Counted from the stretch's first letter, positions 31,901-39,806 are shown. The stretch: DNA of 52,776 nucleotides from JBFIHF01 sp964411125 (GCA_964411125.1 CAYPJU010000041.1:1-52776); one strand, 5' to 3'. Made by a program: numbers and translations. Notes: generated by a model from the sequence alone, not told the origin.

Positions 31901-34843
31901 CGCGGTGAGGCGGAGCGCGCGAGCAACGCCTATCAGAATGCGGCGAACTCCGGCGGAACCTCTTCGGAGGCGTACGCGGACCTGGGGCGGTTCCAGATCT
32001 TGAACGGTAAGACGAAGGCCGGACAGCAGGCGTTCGAGCGCGCGCGCGCCGACGTTCCGCACGCGCAGCGCGGCCCGCTCTACCGCGCGGAGGTCGAAGC
32101 ATTGCTGGCGGTGGGGCGCTACGAAGAGGCTCGCAACGTCGCGACGGACGCCGCCACGACGTCGTTCCTCGACCGAGACTTCTTCTACTCCGTCTTTGCG
32201 CAGACCGAGCTGCAGAGCGGAGACCCCGTCCGCAGTCAGCGGATGGCTGACCAACTCCGCGACGCCAACTTGCCGCTCGAACAGGTCGTAGAGCATCTCT
32301 ACCGCGCGGGTTATCTGGAGGAGGCTGCGCAGGCGATCGACAAGGAGATCGCCGACGGCGACTACCTCATGGGGGGCAACGTCCTGTTGACCTACCCGCA
32401 GATCTTCACCCGTCTGGGGGGCGTCGACCGCTTGATGCGCTCGGCGCAGCCCGTGCTGGAGCGGGTCGGACGCGACGCGCAGGTCCCGCGCCGGCTCGGG
32501 ACGTTTCTGCTCGGTGAAGGGCACATCGAGGAAGGCGCGATGCTCCTGCGGCAGGCCGTCGACCTCGGCGAGTTCGGGCTCTCCCCCACCCTCGCCAAAG
32601 CGTACGCTTCGCTGGGGCATCACGAAGAGGCGTTCGAAGTTATGCAGACGGGGATGGCGAAGGCACCCACGGTGGCCCACTGGGCCCTCACCGAGGTCGG
32701 CGCCCACTACGAGCTCCTGGGTGAGCGGGACCGATTCACGCAGTTCCTCGAGCACCTGGCGCGCGACGCTCGATTCGCGACGACCGCCGTCCCCTGGTTG
32801 GTCGCCTACGACGTCGAGGTCGGGAACACCGCCGAGGTGATCGACACCGTCCATCGGCTGATGGGGGAAGCACAGGTCGGTGAGCAGACGGTGTCGATCG
32901 GTGACGACCACCGGACCGAGGTCGCGATCGCGGCGCTCGTCGCGGCGGTCGAGAACCTGTCGATGAAGGGCTTCGAACCCGAGGCGGTCGCGCTGCTCAA
33001 CGCCGCGCCGAAGCGCATCGCCGAGCACGAGGCGATCCGGGACCTCCGCCTGCGCGTCGCCGCGTTCGGCGGGACCCTCGACGGCCCCCACGAATTCCGC
33101 ACCGCGCTGGTCGGCCTCGGAACTTCGAACAGCGAGCAGCGACAACGGCTGCAGATTGCCCAGCTCGCTGCCCTCTCCGGTCGCCACGAGCTCGCCACGG
33201 AGATCGCCGGGCCGGCGCTCGACTCCCCCGACTTCGAGATCTCGGCTCGCGCCGTCCGCATCCTCCTCAAGAGCGCGCGCATCGCTGGCAACACGGCCCT
33301 GCTCGACGTCTTCATCAAGAAGTTCCTGAGCCAGCACATGGACAAGGCGAGCGCGCGGCAGGTCATCGTCTCAGAGCTTCTCACGCTCGGGCTCGACGAC
33401 CGCGCGCTTCAGTTCGCCGAATCGCAGGCGAAGAAGACCCCGACGGAGTCGTCCGTCGCGCTCGCCCTCATCGCCTCCCAGAACGCCGGGGACCGCGAGG
33501 GGCTGGAGCAATGGTCGGACCGACTGGTGCAGGTCCACAAGCTGGACCCGATGAACTACCTCGAGAATCAGTACTTCCTGTGGAGCCTACGACAGGACGA
33601 CGCATTGAACGCGCCGCTGCGTGAGTCGCTCGGCCCGCTCTACCGGCAGACGATCTCGGGGCGTCTGCTCGAGATCCAGAACCTCTACCGAATCGGGGAG
33701 CCCTTCGAAGCTCGCGACCGGATCGCAGATCTCTTGAAGGACACGAACTCCGACCCACGCGCGGTGGAGGAGATCCTATCTGCGCTGGAGCAGATCCGGC
33801 TACGCGGGGACATCGCGCGGGTCGTCGCTCCGCAGGTTCCTCAGACGGCGCTGACGAACACCTCACGCCAGATCATCGGGCTCGCGAACCTGACCCTCGG
33901 GTTCAACGACGACGGCTACGAGATGCTCGACAAGCTGGTGGAGTCTGCGCCGGACGGCGCCGTCGCCGCGGCGGAGATCGCGGACATCCTCCTCGCACGG
34001 CGGCTCTACGAGCCGGCGCTACGCTACGCGAAACTCGCCGTCGATCGCCGCCCGGGGCGTCGCCTCGCCGTCGGCATTCGCGGGCTCGCCCGGATCGGTG
34101 TAGGCGACGTCGAAGCCGGACGCGCCGACCTCGAGACCGCACTCGCCGCGGGCGTCGGTCGCAACGAGCTGCTGAGACGTGCCGGCACGGTCGCCCTGCG
34201 CAGCGGCAATCGAGCGCTCGCGCAGCAGCTCCTCAAGGACCTCTTCGTCGCCTTCCCGGGGCCTCGAGGCACCGTCTCGCCCACCTACGGCGCGCTCTCT
34301 GCGTTCATCGACGCGGGCGTCCCGGAGGTCGGCATCGACTTCGTCGAGAACTTCCGGCCCTCCCTCGCTGTCGGACACGGCGTCGCGGGGGACCTCATGA
34401 CCTCGTGGCTCTCTCCGATCTACGAGGAGTCGGGGCAGTCCGACCGTGCGTTCGCGGTCTACGAAGACGGCATCCGTCGGCTCGGGTTCACCGACCCGTT
34501 CAGCCCCGATCTCGCGAAGTACCGCAACAACCTCGCCTACACGTTCTCCACGACCAACGAGAACGTCGACCCCGGCTTGCAGTTGGTGCTGGAAGCGATC
34601 GCGAACCAGTCGCAGCGCGAGCCGAACTACATCGACACGCTCGGCTGGCTCCTCTACCGCCAGGGCGAGCTCGCCGAAGCGGAGGCGGAGATCCGCCGCG
34701 CGATTCGCTCGTCTGCGTCCGGGCTCACCGATCTCGGGGAGCTGTACGACCACCTCGCCGCGATTCGCGAGGCGCGTGGCTATCACGGCGAGTCGGTCTG
34801 GCTGAGGATCTTCGCGGACTCCGTACGGCCGCAGCTCGACTGA
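28955..34843 (+). CDS. Giant TPR-repeat lipoprotein
   Basis: The protein has 1962 residues. The lipoprotein signal ends at Val-Ser-Thr-Gly-Cys28. Almost everything after that is helical and TPR-like: repeated Ala-x4-Leu-x2-Ala and Pro-x3-Asn/Asp turn patterns, with tens of helix pairs through about residue 1930. Near the C-terminus is the classic Tyr-Ile-Asp-Thr-Leu-Gly-Trp-Leu-Leu-Tyr-Arg-Gln-Gly-Glu motif that ends many envelope TPR lipoproteins (LbcA-like, PEP-CTERM-system TPR lipoproteins). A scaffold on the periplasmic side of the outer membrane is the natural inference; no enzyme domain is visible. The first ATG with a good signal peptide is at 28955; an in-frame TTG ten codons upstream is ignored. 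It is the largest gene in the window and monocistronic. Confidence 0.93.
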   Translation: MSNIDKRIGRRWIAGALVVGSVAVSTGCQGSLRAGNRALESEDYTKAESSARLGLAKHGSDPDYNLLMAQALAGQERWGDAKPYAKRAFEYEGFEASAGRVYGKILWEMERPIEAVAAWRVAREFEAGSVSDEDYVRALEMAIAEAEDQREYGTSLRLREELGQVSPDHALAGRDEVLQAKERQAEALQLDNDYEAAITILAELEEKRPDNEKYPLQRGSLLATLGRDDEAAKAFDRYVELGSDADRVARLTKVAGEAEQLGAYGVAAQFLERAVKAAGPNPTSERVVLRSKLASLLLSSGRSKEGREHLLAYVADQIALADPPLTAQIFLRAADVATKARHPNLAIELLERAIVEAESSWTASQRLAVFYARRSKTKDVERVLNQYIERADDKTEAQIRAGRWAASRRSFDLARFYLEKVVAASDAPPTAWLELARVYSALGETSELERALETYAREALAFHQKAPDAEARKLAQRRALIDVAIIYQSQRMYEAAESSLLKALKKDPEDLLLVRHLEDLYREWGRPKKIIEVYDRWAKARGNKPEDFQTVGERFFRQQEWDTALPYLLRAAKAGVADAWLQVADIYSRQRKERDMKDALQKYLETTNNRAAGLNAVLQRYRVSNWNHEAIPILEELVELEPTNVLHYEQLSQLYFDQGRDVEAFELWKRYIASSNNPIASLETMARRFHRRNHPDWMLQFLHQVLEQEENPDPRIYRLLGDAYTEGANSAQAFTTQANSSAIFTTHNKAKEYYSKYLAEAEPKRGELQAFAESMAQRQYWEIAGQAYEQLKRSSGGLQPRLLLSYGIVLLKQGQAAEAEVVFADYFDQRDGNVEAAVAIADQLYAARRYVAVEPYLRTMLERGDDGLVRQAFMRLGEIYWRSDRTEDIPSLVNEFLERTQNPTEARRTIDLIYDSAGMWDEAARQLESIRDLQGDDVGYGLGVALFRAGRPDDADDAFREFAGSHVNAGEAWRLVAQFWESRGEAERASNAYQNAANSGGTSSEAYADLGRFQILNGKTKAGQQAFERARADVPHAQRGPLYRAEVEALLAVGRYEEARNVATDAATTSFLDRDFFYSVFAQTELQSGDPVRSQRMADQLRDANLPLEQVVEHLYRAGYLEEAAQAIDKEIADGDYLMGGNVLLTYPQIFTRLGGVDRLMRSAQPVLERVGRDAQVPRRLGTFLLGEGHIEEGAMLLRQAVDLGEFGLSPTLAKAYASLGHHEEAFEVMQTGMAKAPTVAHWALTEVGAHYELLGERDRFTQFLEHLARDARFATTAVPWLVAYDVEVGNTAEVIDTVHRLMGEAQVGEQTVSIGDDHRTEVAIAALVAAVENLSMKGFEPEAVALLNAAPKRIAEHEAIRDLRLRVAAFGGTLDGPHEFRTALVGLGTSNSEQRQRLQIAQLAALSGRHELATEIAGPALDSPDFEISARAVRILLKSARIAGNTALLDVFIKKFLSQHMDKASARQVIVSELLTLGLDDRALQFAESQAKKTPTESSVALALIASQNAGDREGLEQWSDRLVQVHKLDPMNYLENQYFLWSLRQDDALNAPLRESLGPLYRQTISGRLLEIQNLYRIGEPFEARDRIADLLKDTNSDPRAVEEILSALEQIRLRGDIARVVAPQVPQTALTNTSRQIIGLANLTLGFNDDGYEMLDKLVESAPDGAVAAAEIADILLARRLYEPALRYAKLAVDRRPGRRLAVGIRGLARIGVGDVEAGRADLETALAAGVGRNELLRRAGTVALRSGNRALAQQLLKDLFVAFPGPRGTVSPTYGALSAFIDAGVPEVGIDFVENFRPSLAVGHGVAGDLMTSWLSPIYEESGQSDRAFAVYEDGIRRLGFTDPFSPDLAKYRNNLAYTFSTTNENVDPGLQLVLEAIANQSQREPNYIDTLGWLLYRQGELAEAEAEIRRAIRSSASGLTDLGELYDHLAAIREARGYHGESVWLRIFADSVRPQLD

Positions 34844-34885
34844 GTCGGAACGGCGAGCCGGTCGACGCCCCGCGCATCCCGCTGA

Positions 34886-34914
34886 TTGAGCATCTTCGCG
34901 ACCATCTGTACGCT
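34886..34914 (+). promoter_or_regulatory. Candidate promoter of the MopE-like lipoprotein gene
   Basis: TTGAGC (4/6 to -35) at 34886-34891, a 17-bp spacer and TACGCT (3/6 to -10) at 34909-34914, 31 bp before the ATG at 34946. The -10 is weak alone, but the pair repeats the TTGAG[C/G]-N17-TAC form seen at 2696 and 10309. Confidence 0.32.
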
Positions 34915-34945
34915 GATTGCTCCAGCGGCCGATCGAGACCCACCC

Positions 34946-35980
34946 ATGCGCGTCAGAACCAGCATCGTCGTCGTCGTGCTCCTCGCCTCGAGCGGTTGTG
35001 CCGAAGCGGGACTCGAGGACACGTTCGAAGCGGGCCCCGACGCCGGCGGGCCCGCGTCGAACTCCCAGTGCGTCGCCCCGCCCTGTGCTTCGGACAACTC
35101 CCAGTGCGTCGACGTCGACCTCGACGGCTTCGGTCAGTCGTGTGTGCGCGGCGTCGATTGCGACGACAACGACTTCCTCACCGCACCGCTCCTCACCGAG
35201 ACATGCGACGGCAAGGACAACGACTGCGACGGGCTGATCGACGAGGAGTTGGTCGGCTGTGCAGGCGGTCCCGGAAACCAAGGCCCCGGCCCGACGGGCG
35301 GAAACTGCGTCGACGCGGACGGTGACCTCCGCGGCACCAACTGCGCCGCCGGCATCGACTGCGACGACACCGACCCCAACCGGTTTCAGGGCGCTGCCGA
35401 ATCGTGCGACGGGATCGACAACGACTGCGACGGCGAGACGGACGAGGGATACGGGGTCGGGGATGTCTGCATGGTGGGGGTGGGGGTCTGCGCGGCAGAA
35501 GGGACGACGACCTGCTCCATCGACGGGGGCTCGACCGAGTGCAACGCGGGGGCGCCTGGGACCGGTGGGGCCGAAGTGTGTGACGGGCTCGACAACGACT
35601 GCAACGGGACGGTCGACGACGGCCTCGACTGCCCGGCGTGTGTGGAAGACCGAAACGAGCCCGACAACTCGAGCCTGACCGGTTCCAATCTGACTTCGGG
35701 GAGCATCAGCGGGAGGCTCTGCCCCGGCGACGCGGACTGGTTCCGGCTGGGCGAGTATTCGTCGGGGCAGCGCGTCACCGCGACGGTCGAGTTCCTGCAC
35801 GCCGACGGCGACATCAACCTCGAGCTCTACGTCGGATCGACGTTCGAGACCGGCTCGAGCGGCATGGCAGACACCGAGACCATCGACCATGTCCTGACCC
35901 GCAGCGGGACGGTCACGATGCGCCTCGTCTTTCGCGGCGCTCCGAACGAAGCGGGCGCGGCCTACACCGTCCGGCGCTGA
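34946..35980 (+). CDS. MopE-like lipoprotein with C-terminal PPC domain
   Basis: The protein has 344 residues. The lipoprotein signal ends Ala-Ser-Ser-Gly-Cys18. Residues 55-230 carry repeated Cys-Asp-Gly-x-Asp-Asn-Asp-Cys-Asp-Gly motifs (three clear copies: Lys-, Ile- and Leu-type) with additional Asp-x-Asp-x-Asp-Gly segments, the MopE-type putative metal-binding repeat, likely calcium-loaded. The last ~110 residues begin Glu-Pro-Asp-Asn-Ser and include Cys-Pro-Gly-Asp-Ala-Asp-Trp-Phe-Arg-Leu, the pattern of a bacterial pre-peptidase C-terminal (PPC) domain, a beta-sandwich of secreted proteins. Function is unknown. It is probably transcribed alone; the hemerythrin gene 109 bp later has its own candidate promoter. 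The frame starts earlier, but the ATG at 34946 fits the signal. Confidence 0.9.
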   Translation: MRVRTSIVVVVLLASSGCAEAGLEDTFEAGPDAGGPASNSQCVAPPCASDNSQCVDVDLDGFGQSCVRGVDCDDNDFLTAPLLTETCDGKDNDCDGLIDEELVGCAGGPGNQGPGPTGGNCVDADGDLRGTNCAAGIDCDDTDPNRFQGAAESCDGIDNDCDGETDEGYGVGDVCMVGVGVCAAEGTTTCSIDGGSTECNAGAPGTGGAEVCDGLDNDCNGTVDDGLDCPACVEDRNEPDNSSLTGSNLTSGSISGRLCPGDADWFRLGEYSSGQRVTATVEFLHADGDINLELYVGSTFETGSSGMADTETIDHVLTRSGTVTMRLVFRGAPNEAGAAYTVRR

Positions 35981-36036
35981 CCGCGCCGAGAGAACGCCGG
36001 GGCGCCCGATTCGGAACGCTCCGAAGGCCCGCTCGG

Positions 36037-36065
36037 TTGCGTAATACGCGGTGCGCCGCTATCTT
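36037..36065 (+). promoter_or_regulatory. Candidate promoter of the hemerythrin gene
   Basis: TTGCGT (3/6 to -35) at 36037-36042, a 17-bp spacer and TATCTT (4/6 to -10) at 36060-36065, 24 bp upstream of the ATG at 36090. Spacing and placement are right; the sequence match is modest. Confidence 0.33.
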
Positions 36066-36089
36066 CTCCACGTCGTAGCCGTGAGTTCC

Positions 36090-36596
36090 ATGAACACTGA
36101 CCAACGAAAGTCCGACCTCATCGACCTGGTGCACCACGAGCACCATCACCTGACGAGTCTGTTCGGTTCCTTGAAGCAAACGTTCGAGCGTCTCGCGAGC
36201 TCCGACCTCCCCGAAGCCGAGCGTCTCGAGATGACCGAGACCGCCGCAGAAGACCTGCAGACGGCGTTCGACGACATGCTTCACCACTTCTCGCAGGAAG
36301 AGGAGGTCTTCTTCGTCGAAATGGAGACCCGTTTTCCGGAGCTCGAGCCGGACATCGCGGCGCTGGTCGAGACCCACGAATTCGTCTGCTCTCGTACGAA
36401 GTGGCTGCAGTCGCTGCTCAAGAAGAACGCCGCCGAAATCTCGGCGCAGGCCGACCGAATCTCCGAGACGCTCACGACGCTCGACGAGACGCTGACGAAG
36501 CACACCGAAGACGAAGACCGCATCTTCTCGTCGGCGATGCGTCGCATGACGCCCCGCGAGCGCGAAGACCTTCTCCGTCGGATGCGCGAGATCTAG
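36090..36596 (+). CDS. Hemerythrin HHE domain protein
   Basis: The protein has 168 residues, one hemerythrin-like four-helix bundle. The expected di-iron ligands are present in order: His15/His18 (in His-His-Glu-His-His-His), His65/His66 with Glu70 (His-His-Phe-Ser-Gln-Glu), His96 with Glu97 and His138 with Glu140/Asp142. Such proteins bind O2, NO or iron, or sense them; here there is no attached signalling domain. An upstream extension of 13 codons is open, but the ATG at 36090 is preferred because it starts the conserved helix. It converges with the HisG-like gene; the gap holds only a 5-bp-stem hairpin (36596-36611), too weak to call a terminator. Confidence 0.92.
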   Translation: MNTDQRKSDLIDLVHHEHHHLTSLFGSLKQTFERLASSDLPEAERLEMTETAAEDLQTAFDDMLHHFSQEEEVFFVEMETRFPELEPDIAALVETHEFVCSRTKWLQSLLKKNAAEISAQADRISETLTTLDETLTKHTEDEDRIFSSAMRRMTPREREDLLRRMREI

Positions 36597-36647
36597 ACCC
36601 CGGAACGGGTCCGACTCCCCCACACCCAACCTGCCGCCCGCGAGAAG

Positions 36648-37355
36648 TTAGACCGGATCTTCGTTGTCGAACGGGATCGGGATTTCGGGTGGTGGCGGCG
36701 GACTGTTCGCTTCGAGCGACTCGATCAGCAGCCGAATGGCCGCGCGCCTACGCGACGCGGCGGCGGGGTTCACGACGAGCTTCAGGTAAGTGCGTCCCAT
36801 CGCCTCGACGACCCGAAACCCGGCGGCGACGAGCGCCTCGGGATCGGTCAGCCTGTTCACCCAACAATCAGCGAGCCCGAGACTCACGGCCATCGAGCCG
36901 TCGTCCTCGACCGTGATGACCTCGGTCGGGATGCCGCGGGCGGTGAACCAGTCCTTGGCGAACCTCGGGAGCGGTGTCGCCGGGCGAAGCACCGGCTTCG
37001 AGACGAGTGTCTGGAGGTTCTGCCCTCGCCATGCGGCGAGTACCAGTGGATACGAACCGAAGTTGAACGTGAACGGGCGCCAGACGTTGAAGTCGCTCTC
37101 CCCGATGAGGTCGGTGCTCAACACGCCCGCATGGCAGACACCGTGTTCGACGTAGGTCCCGACGTCGACCGCCGAGACGACCACGAACTCGAAGTCGAAC
37201 CCGAGCTTCAGGGGGTCTTGCGCCGCCGCGGTGGTCTCACCGGCGGCGAGCTTCTGCAGCGAGAACCCACATGCCTCGAAGTGGGCGATGAGCTGCTCGA
37301 GCTGCGCCCCTCTCGGAAGCGCGATGCGCAAGGTCTCGGACGCAGGGGTCGTCAC
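36648..37355 (-). CDS. hisG: Divergent short-form HisG (ATP phosphoribosyltransferase) homologue
   Basis: The protein has 235 residues. It aligns along the length of short-form HisG, which makes the first intermediate of histidine synthesis from ATP and PRPP. Shared features: Leu-Arg-Ile-Ala-Leu-Pro-Arg-Gly (9-16), Asp-Val-Gly-Thr-Tyr-Val-Glu-His-Gly-Val (64-73), Arg-Pro-Ala-Thr (124-127), Asp-Gly-Ser (152-154) and Gly-Leu-Ala-Asp (160-163). The PRPP loop, normally Asp-Ile-Val-Ser-Thr-Gly-x-Thr-Leu, instead reads Asn-Arg-Leu-Thr-Asp-Pro-Glu-Ala-Leu (167-175). The Lys-Pro-Met-Asp-Val motif is Ser-Ala-Val-Asp-Val and Ala-Thr-Lys-Tyr-Pro is Ala-Thr-Pro-Leu-Pro. The gene overlaps hisZ by 4 bp (ATGA). 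Family is sure; catalytic ability is doubtful. Confidence 0.85.
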   Translation of the reverse strand: MTTPASETLRIALPRGAQLEQLIAHFEACGFSLQKLAAGETTAAAQDPLKLGFDFEFVVVSAVDVGTYVEHGVCHAGVLSTDLIGESDFNVWRPFTFNFGSYPLVLAAWRGQNLQTLVSKPVLRPATPLPRFAKDWFTARGIPTEVITVEDDGSMAVSLGLADCWVNRLTDPEALVAAGFRVVEAMGRTYLKLVVNPAAASRRRAAIRLLIESLEANSPPPPPEIPIPFDNEDPV

Positions 37356-38455
37356 TCGGCACTCTCGATTCGCGTCGCCTTGTTGAAACGCCGTCGCGCG
37401 ATGGCTTCCTCGAAGCCCGCCACCAGCGCGTCAGCCGAGACCTTCACGGCCTCGCCGACGTCGGGCGCGTCGTCGGGGCGGTCTGCGAGAGGATGGAGCA
37501 GTTCGACCAGCGCTTCGGCGGAGAGCGAGACCCCGACGCCCGATGCGGCGGGCCCGTAAGAGCCGATGAGTTCTTCGTAGCGCCCTCCTCTGCCGAGGCT
37601 CCGGCCGACCCCCTCCGACACGATGTTGAACGCGATCCCGGTGTAGTAGTCGGCACCGCCGAGCTCGGCCATGTCGAGCCGAATCCGGTGCTTGTAGCCG
37701 AGCTCGCTCAGGACGTTGAAGAGCTTCCGCATCGCCTCGAGACGGCGCACGAGGTCGCGATCGTCGGGGAGCGCCTCCTGAATCTGGCTCAACTGGTGAA
37801 GGCCGCCTTCGAGGTTCGCGAGCGCGGAGATCGCCGTGACGAAGTGCCGCCGGATGCCGAGCTGACGCAGGATACGGCCGACCTCGGCCGCATCGCGCGC
37901 CACGATCGCCTCGCGAACCTTGGCGCGGATCCGGCGCGGCGCGCCGGTCGCGTTCAGGAGGTACCGGGCGATTCCGTGGTCGGTGACGTTGAACTGAAAG
38001 TCGGGGAGCCCTAGCCGCTCGAGCAGCTCCAGCGCGATGAGGGCGACCTCGATCTCCCCTTCGAGCCCCGGCACGCCGATGAGCTCGACCCCGAGGCTGT
38101 AGCTCTCGAGGTTGGAGCCTTCGAGCGTCCGGTCGATCCGGACGACTTTGTTGGCGTAGCTGACGCGGAGCGGAAGCTCCTGGGTTCGGAGCTGGTACGC
38201 GACGAGCTTGGCGACTGCCGGGGTGACGTCCGTGCGGAGCATCATGACGTTGCCGCGGCGATCGACGAACCGGAACGATTGCTGGATCTGTTCCTCGCCG
38301 AGGCCGCTCTTGATCGCGTCGAAGTAGTCGATGAGCGGCACCTGAATCTCGCGGTACCCCCACCCGCTGAACGCACGCATCGCCTGGAACGTGATCTGGC
38401 GTCGCAGGCTGACGGAGCGGTCGAGCGCGGGCGCGATGTAGGTCGTTTCGATCAT
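37352..38455 (-). CDS. hisZ: HisZ, HisRS-like ATP phosphoribosyltransferase regulatory subunit
   Basis: The protein has 367 residues, within the normal HisZ range. It has the class II synthetase-like core: Trp-Gly-Tyr-Arg-Glu-Ile-Gln-Val-Pro near 32-40, Leu-Arg-Thr-Asp-Val-Thr-Pro near 73-79, the Arg-Ile-Asp-Arg segment, and Gly-Gly-Arg-Tyr-Glu-Glu-Leu-Ile near 296-303 with Tyr-Thr-Gly-Ile-Ala-Phe earlier. There is no C-terminal anticodon-binding domain, which separates it from HisRS. HisZ activates short-form HisG and mediates histidine feedback. It is translated just before, and overlaps, the HisG-like gene, so they form a pair. No other his genes are nearby. Confidence 0.9.
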   Translation of the reverse strand: MIETTYIAPALDRSVSLRRQITFQAMRAFSGWGYREIQVPLIDYFDAIKSGLGEEQIQQSFRFVDRRGNVMMLRTDVTPAVAKLVAYQLRTQELPLRVSYANKVVRIDRTLEGSNLESYSLGVELIGVPGLEGEIEVALIALELLERLGLPDFQFNVTDHGIARYLLNATGAPRRIRAKVREAIVARDAAEVGRILRQLGIRRHFVTAISALANLEGGLHQLSQIQEALPDDRDLVRRLEAMRKLFNVLSELGYKHRIRLDMAELGGADYYTGIAFNIVSEGVGRSLGRGGRYEELIGSYGPAASGVGVSLSAEALVELLHPLADRPDDAPDVGEAVKVSADALVAGFEEAIARRRFNKATRIESAE

Positions 38456-38513
38456 CTAGTGACTTCTGGGCGTCGGCGCGGGCGTTTTAGATAGTGCCCG
38501 CCCGTTTGTCAAA

Positions 38514-38584
38514 GCCGGCTCCGCCCCGCCCGGAACCGCCGGGCTCCGCCCCGGCGTGGTCGACCGGCCTCCGCGCCGGTCGCC
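38514..38584 (-). repeat. Hairpin-rich intergenic repeat, copy A (minus orientation)
   Basis: Read on the minus strand it begins CGACCGGC-GCGGAG-GCCGGTCG, a perfect 8-bp stem with a 6-base loop. A second stem GCCGGG-GCGGAG-CCCGGC follows, and then a third, looser unit that again contains GCGGAG. The first 53 columns match copy B at 39863-39931 at about 47 positions. It starts right after the stop codon of the cysteine-rich lipoprotein and lies between that gene and hisZ, within a 130-bp gap. It could act as a REP-like element or a transcription barrier. Confidence 0.85.
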
Positions 38585-38585
38585 G

Positions 38586-39806
38586 TCAGTAGCCGAGTCC
38601 CCCACCGTCGCCGCAAACCGCGGGCGGAATCTCGTGGCAGACCCGCACGGTGCACGAATCGCCCTCGTCGCCGTCGGCGCACGCGTCGCATCCTGGCGCG
38701 TCAGTGGAGAGACGACAGAGGCGAACACCGCAGATCAGCCCGTCCTTGCACTGGACCTGTAGCCCGTCTGCCCCCGGCTCGCACGACTGGCCGTCGCCGG
38801 GTTTGCCGGTGCACACGTCGTCGCGGCACGTGAGGCCTTCGGCGCAGCGAGAGACCGGGTTTTCGAGGCACGCCTCGCCCATCTTCGGCAGCGCGATACA
38901 GACGGGGGCGCCGTCGGAAGCGTCGCACACCAGCCCCTCGGCGCATCGGCCCAGGGTGCAGGAGTCTCCTTCGCCAGGTGCTGCGGCGCAGGCCCCGTCG
39001 ACGCAGTTCAGCGTCTCGCATTCCTGAAACGAGTTGCACGGATCGCCAGTCGCCTTCGTCGGGCGGCAGGTCGGCGTCTCCCCCTCCATCGAACACCAGT
39101 GCCCCTCGGCGCAGACGAAGTTCTGCAGGCACTCTTCGCCGTCGGTCGGGACCCGCACGCACATTCCGCTCTGGGGCTCGCAAAGGAGACCTTCCGCGCA
39201 GAGTCCGGCAAACCCGCTGTCGGGATCGTTGCAGACACCGCCTTCGGGGATGTCGACGCCGAAGTTCGCACACGGCTCGGAGCAAACGCCGAGGCAGACG
39301 AGGCCTTGTGCGCAATCCGAGGCGAAGCGGCCGACGCTCTCGCACTCTTCGCCGTCCGCTTTCGTCCCGTGGTAGACCTGGCACGTCTCTCCGCTACAGA
39401 ACGGGAGCGCGCGCTCGTCGGGGAGTGCGCAGCCGCGCGCGGCGATCGCGTTGATTCGGTCGGCGACGCACTCCCCGTCGTACGTCAGCCCGCGTGACTC
39501 GGCCTCGTCGGTGAGCCCCGCCCAACTGAAGCCCAGCCCGGTTTCGCATCCTGCCAGCGACACCCCGGCGAGCTCGCCGCAGCGGCACGCCTCGTACGCG
39601 TCGCAGACCCGGGCTGCGGTCACCTCGCCCGCTTCTTCCTTCGCGACGGGACCATCGACCGTCTGAAGGTTCTCGCCGGGATCTTTCTCCCCTCCCTTGC
39701 AGCCGAGGAGCGCGACGAAGGCGAGCGCAGCGGTGAGCCGTCGGGCGCCAGACAGAACTTGAATGCCGCGTGTCCACGGGGACACGCCAGATACGAGGTC
39801 CTTCAT
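38586..39806 (-). CDS. Cysteine-rich lipoprotein of unknown function
   Basis: The protein has 406 residues. The lipoprotein signal ends Ala-Leu-Leu-Gly-Cys36. About 36 cysteines follow, many in a loose repeat Cys-Ala-Glu-Gly-Leu-x-Cys-x ... Gly-Glu-x-Cys, with Gly-Asp/Glu-Ser-Cys and Cys-x-Leu-Gly units, seen four to five times from residue 150 onward. This is a common style of exported protein in Myxococcota-like genomes; disulfide-rich folding outside the cytoplasm is likely and no enzyme motif is visible. Three consecutive ATG codons begin at 39812; GGGAG abuts the first, so the third (39806, six bases away) is chosen. The gene is bracketed by two inverted copies of a hairpin repeat. Confidence 0.86.
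   Translation of the reverse strand: MKDLVSGVSPWTRGIQVLSGARRLTAALAFVALLGCKGGEKDPGENLQTVDGPVAKEEAGEVTAARVCDAYEACRCGELAGVSLAGCETGLGFSWAGLTDEAESRGLTYDGECVADRINAIAARGCALPDERALPFCSGETCQVYHGTKADGEECESVGRFASDCAQGLVCLGVCSEPCANFGVDIPEGGVCNDPDSGFAGLCAEGLLCEPQSGMCVRVPTDGEECLQNFVCAEGHWCSMEGETPTCRPTKATGDPCNSFQECETLNCVDGACAAAPGEGDSCTLGRCAEGLVCDASDGAPVCIALPKMGEACLENPVSRCAEGLTCRDDVCTGKPGDGQSCEPGADGLQVQCKDGLICGVRLCRLSTDAPGCDACADGDEGDSCTVRVCHEIPPAVCGDGGGLGY

Noticed and set aside
30032..33337. A 1101-residue open frame on the minus strand
   Set aside because: It is antisense to the TPR lipoprotein, low in recognisable structure and without an RBS or family match.
36596..36611. Terminator between the hemerythrin and HisG-like genes
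   Set aside because: It has only a 5-bp stem with a 6-base loop and no T-tract.
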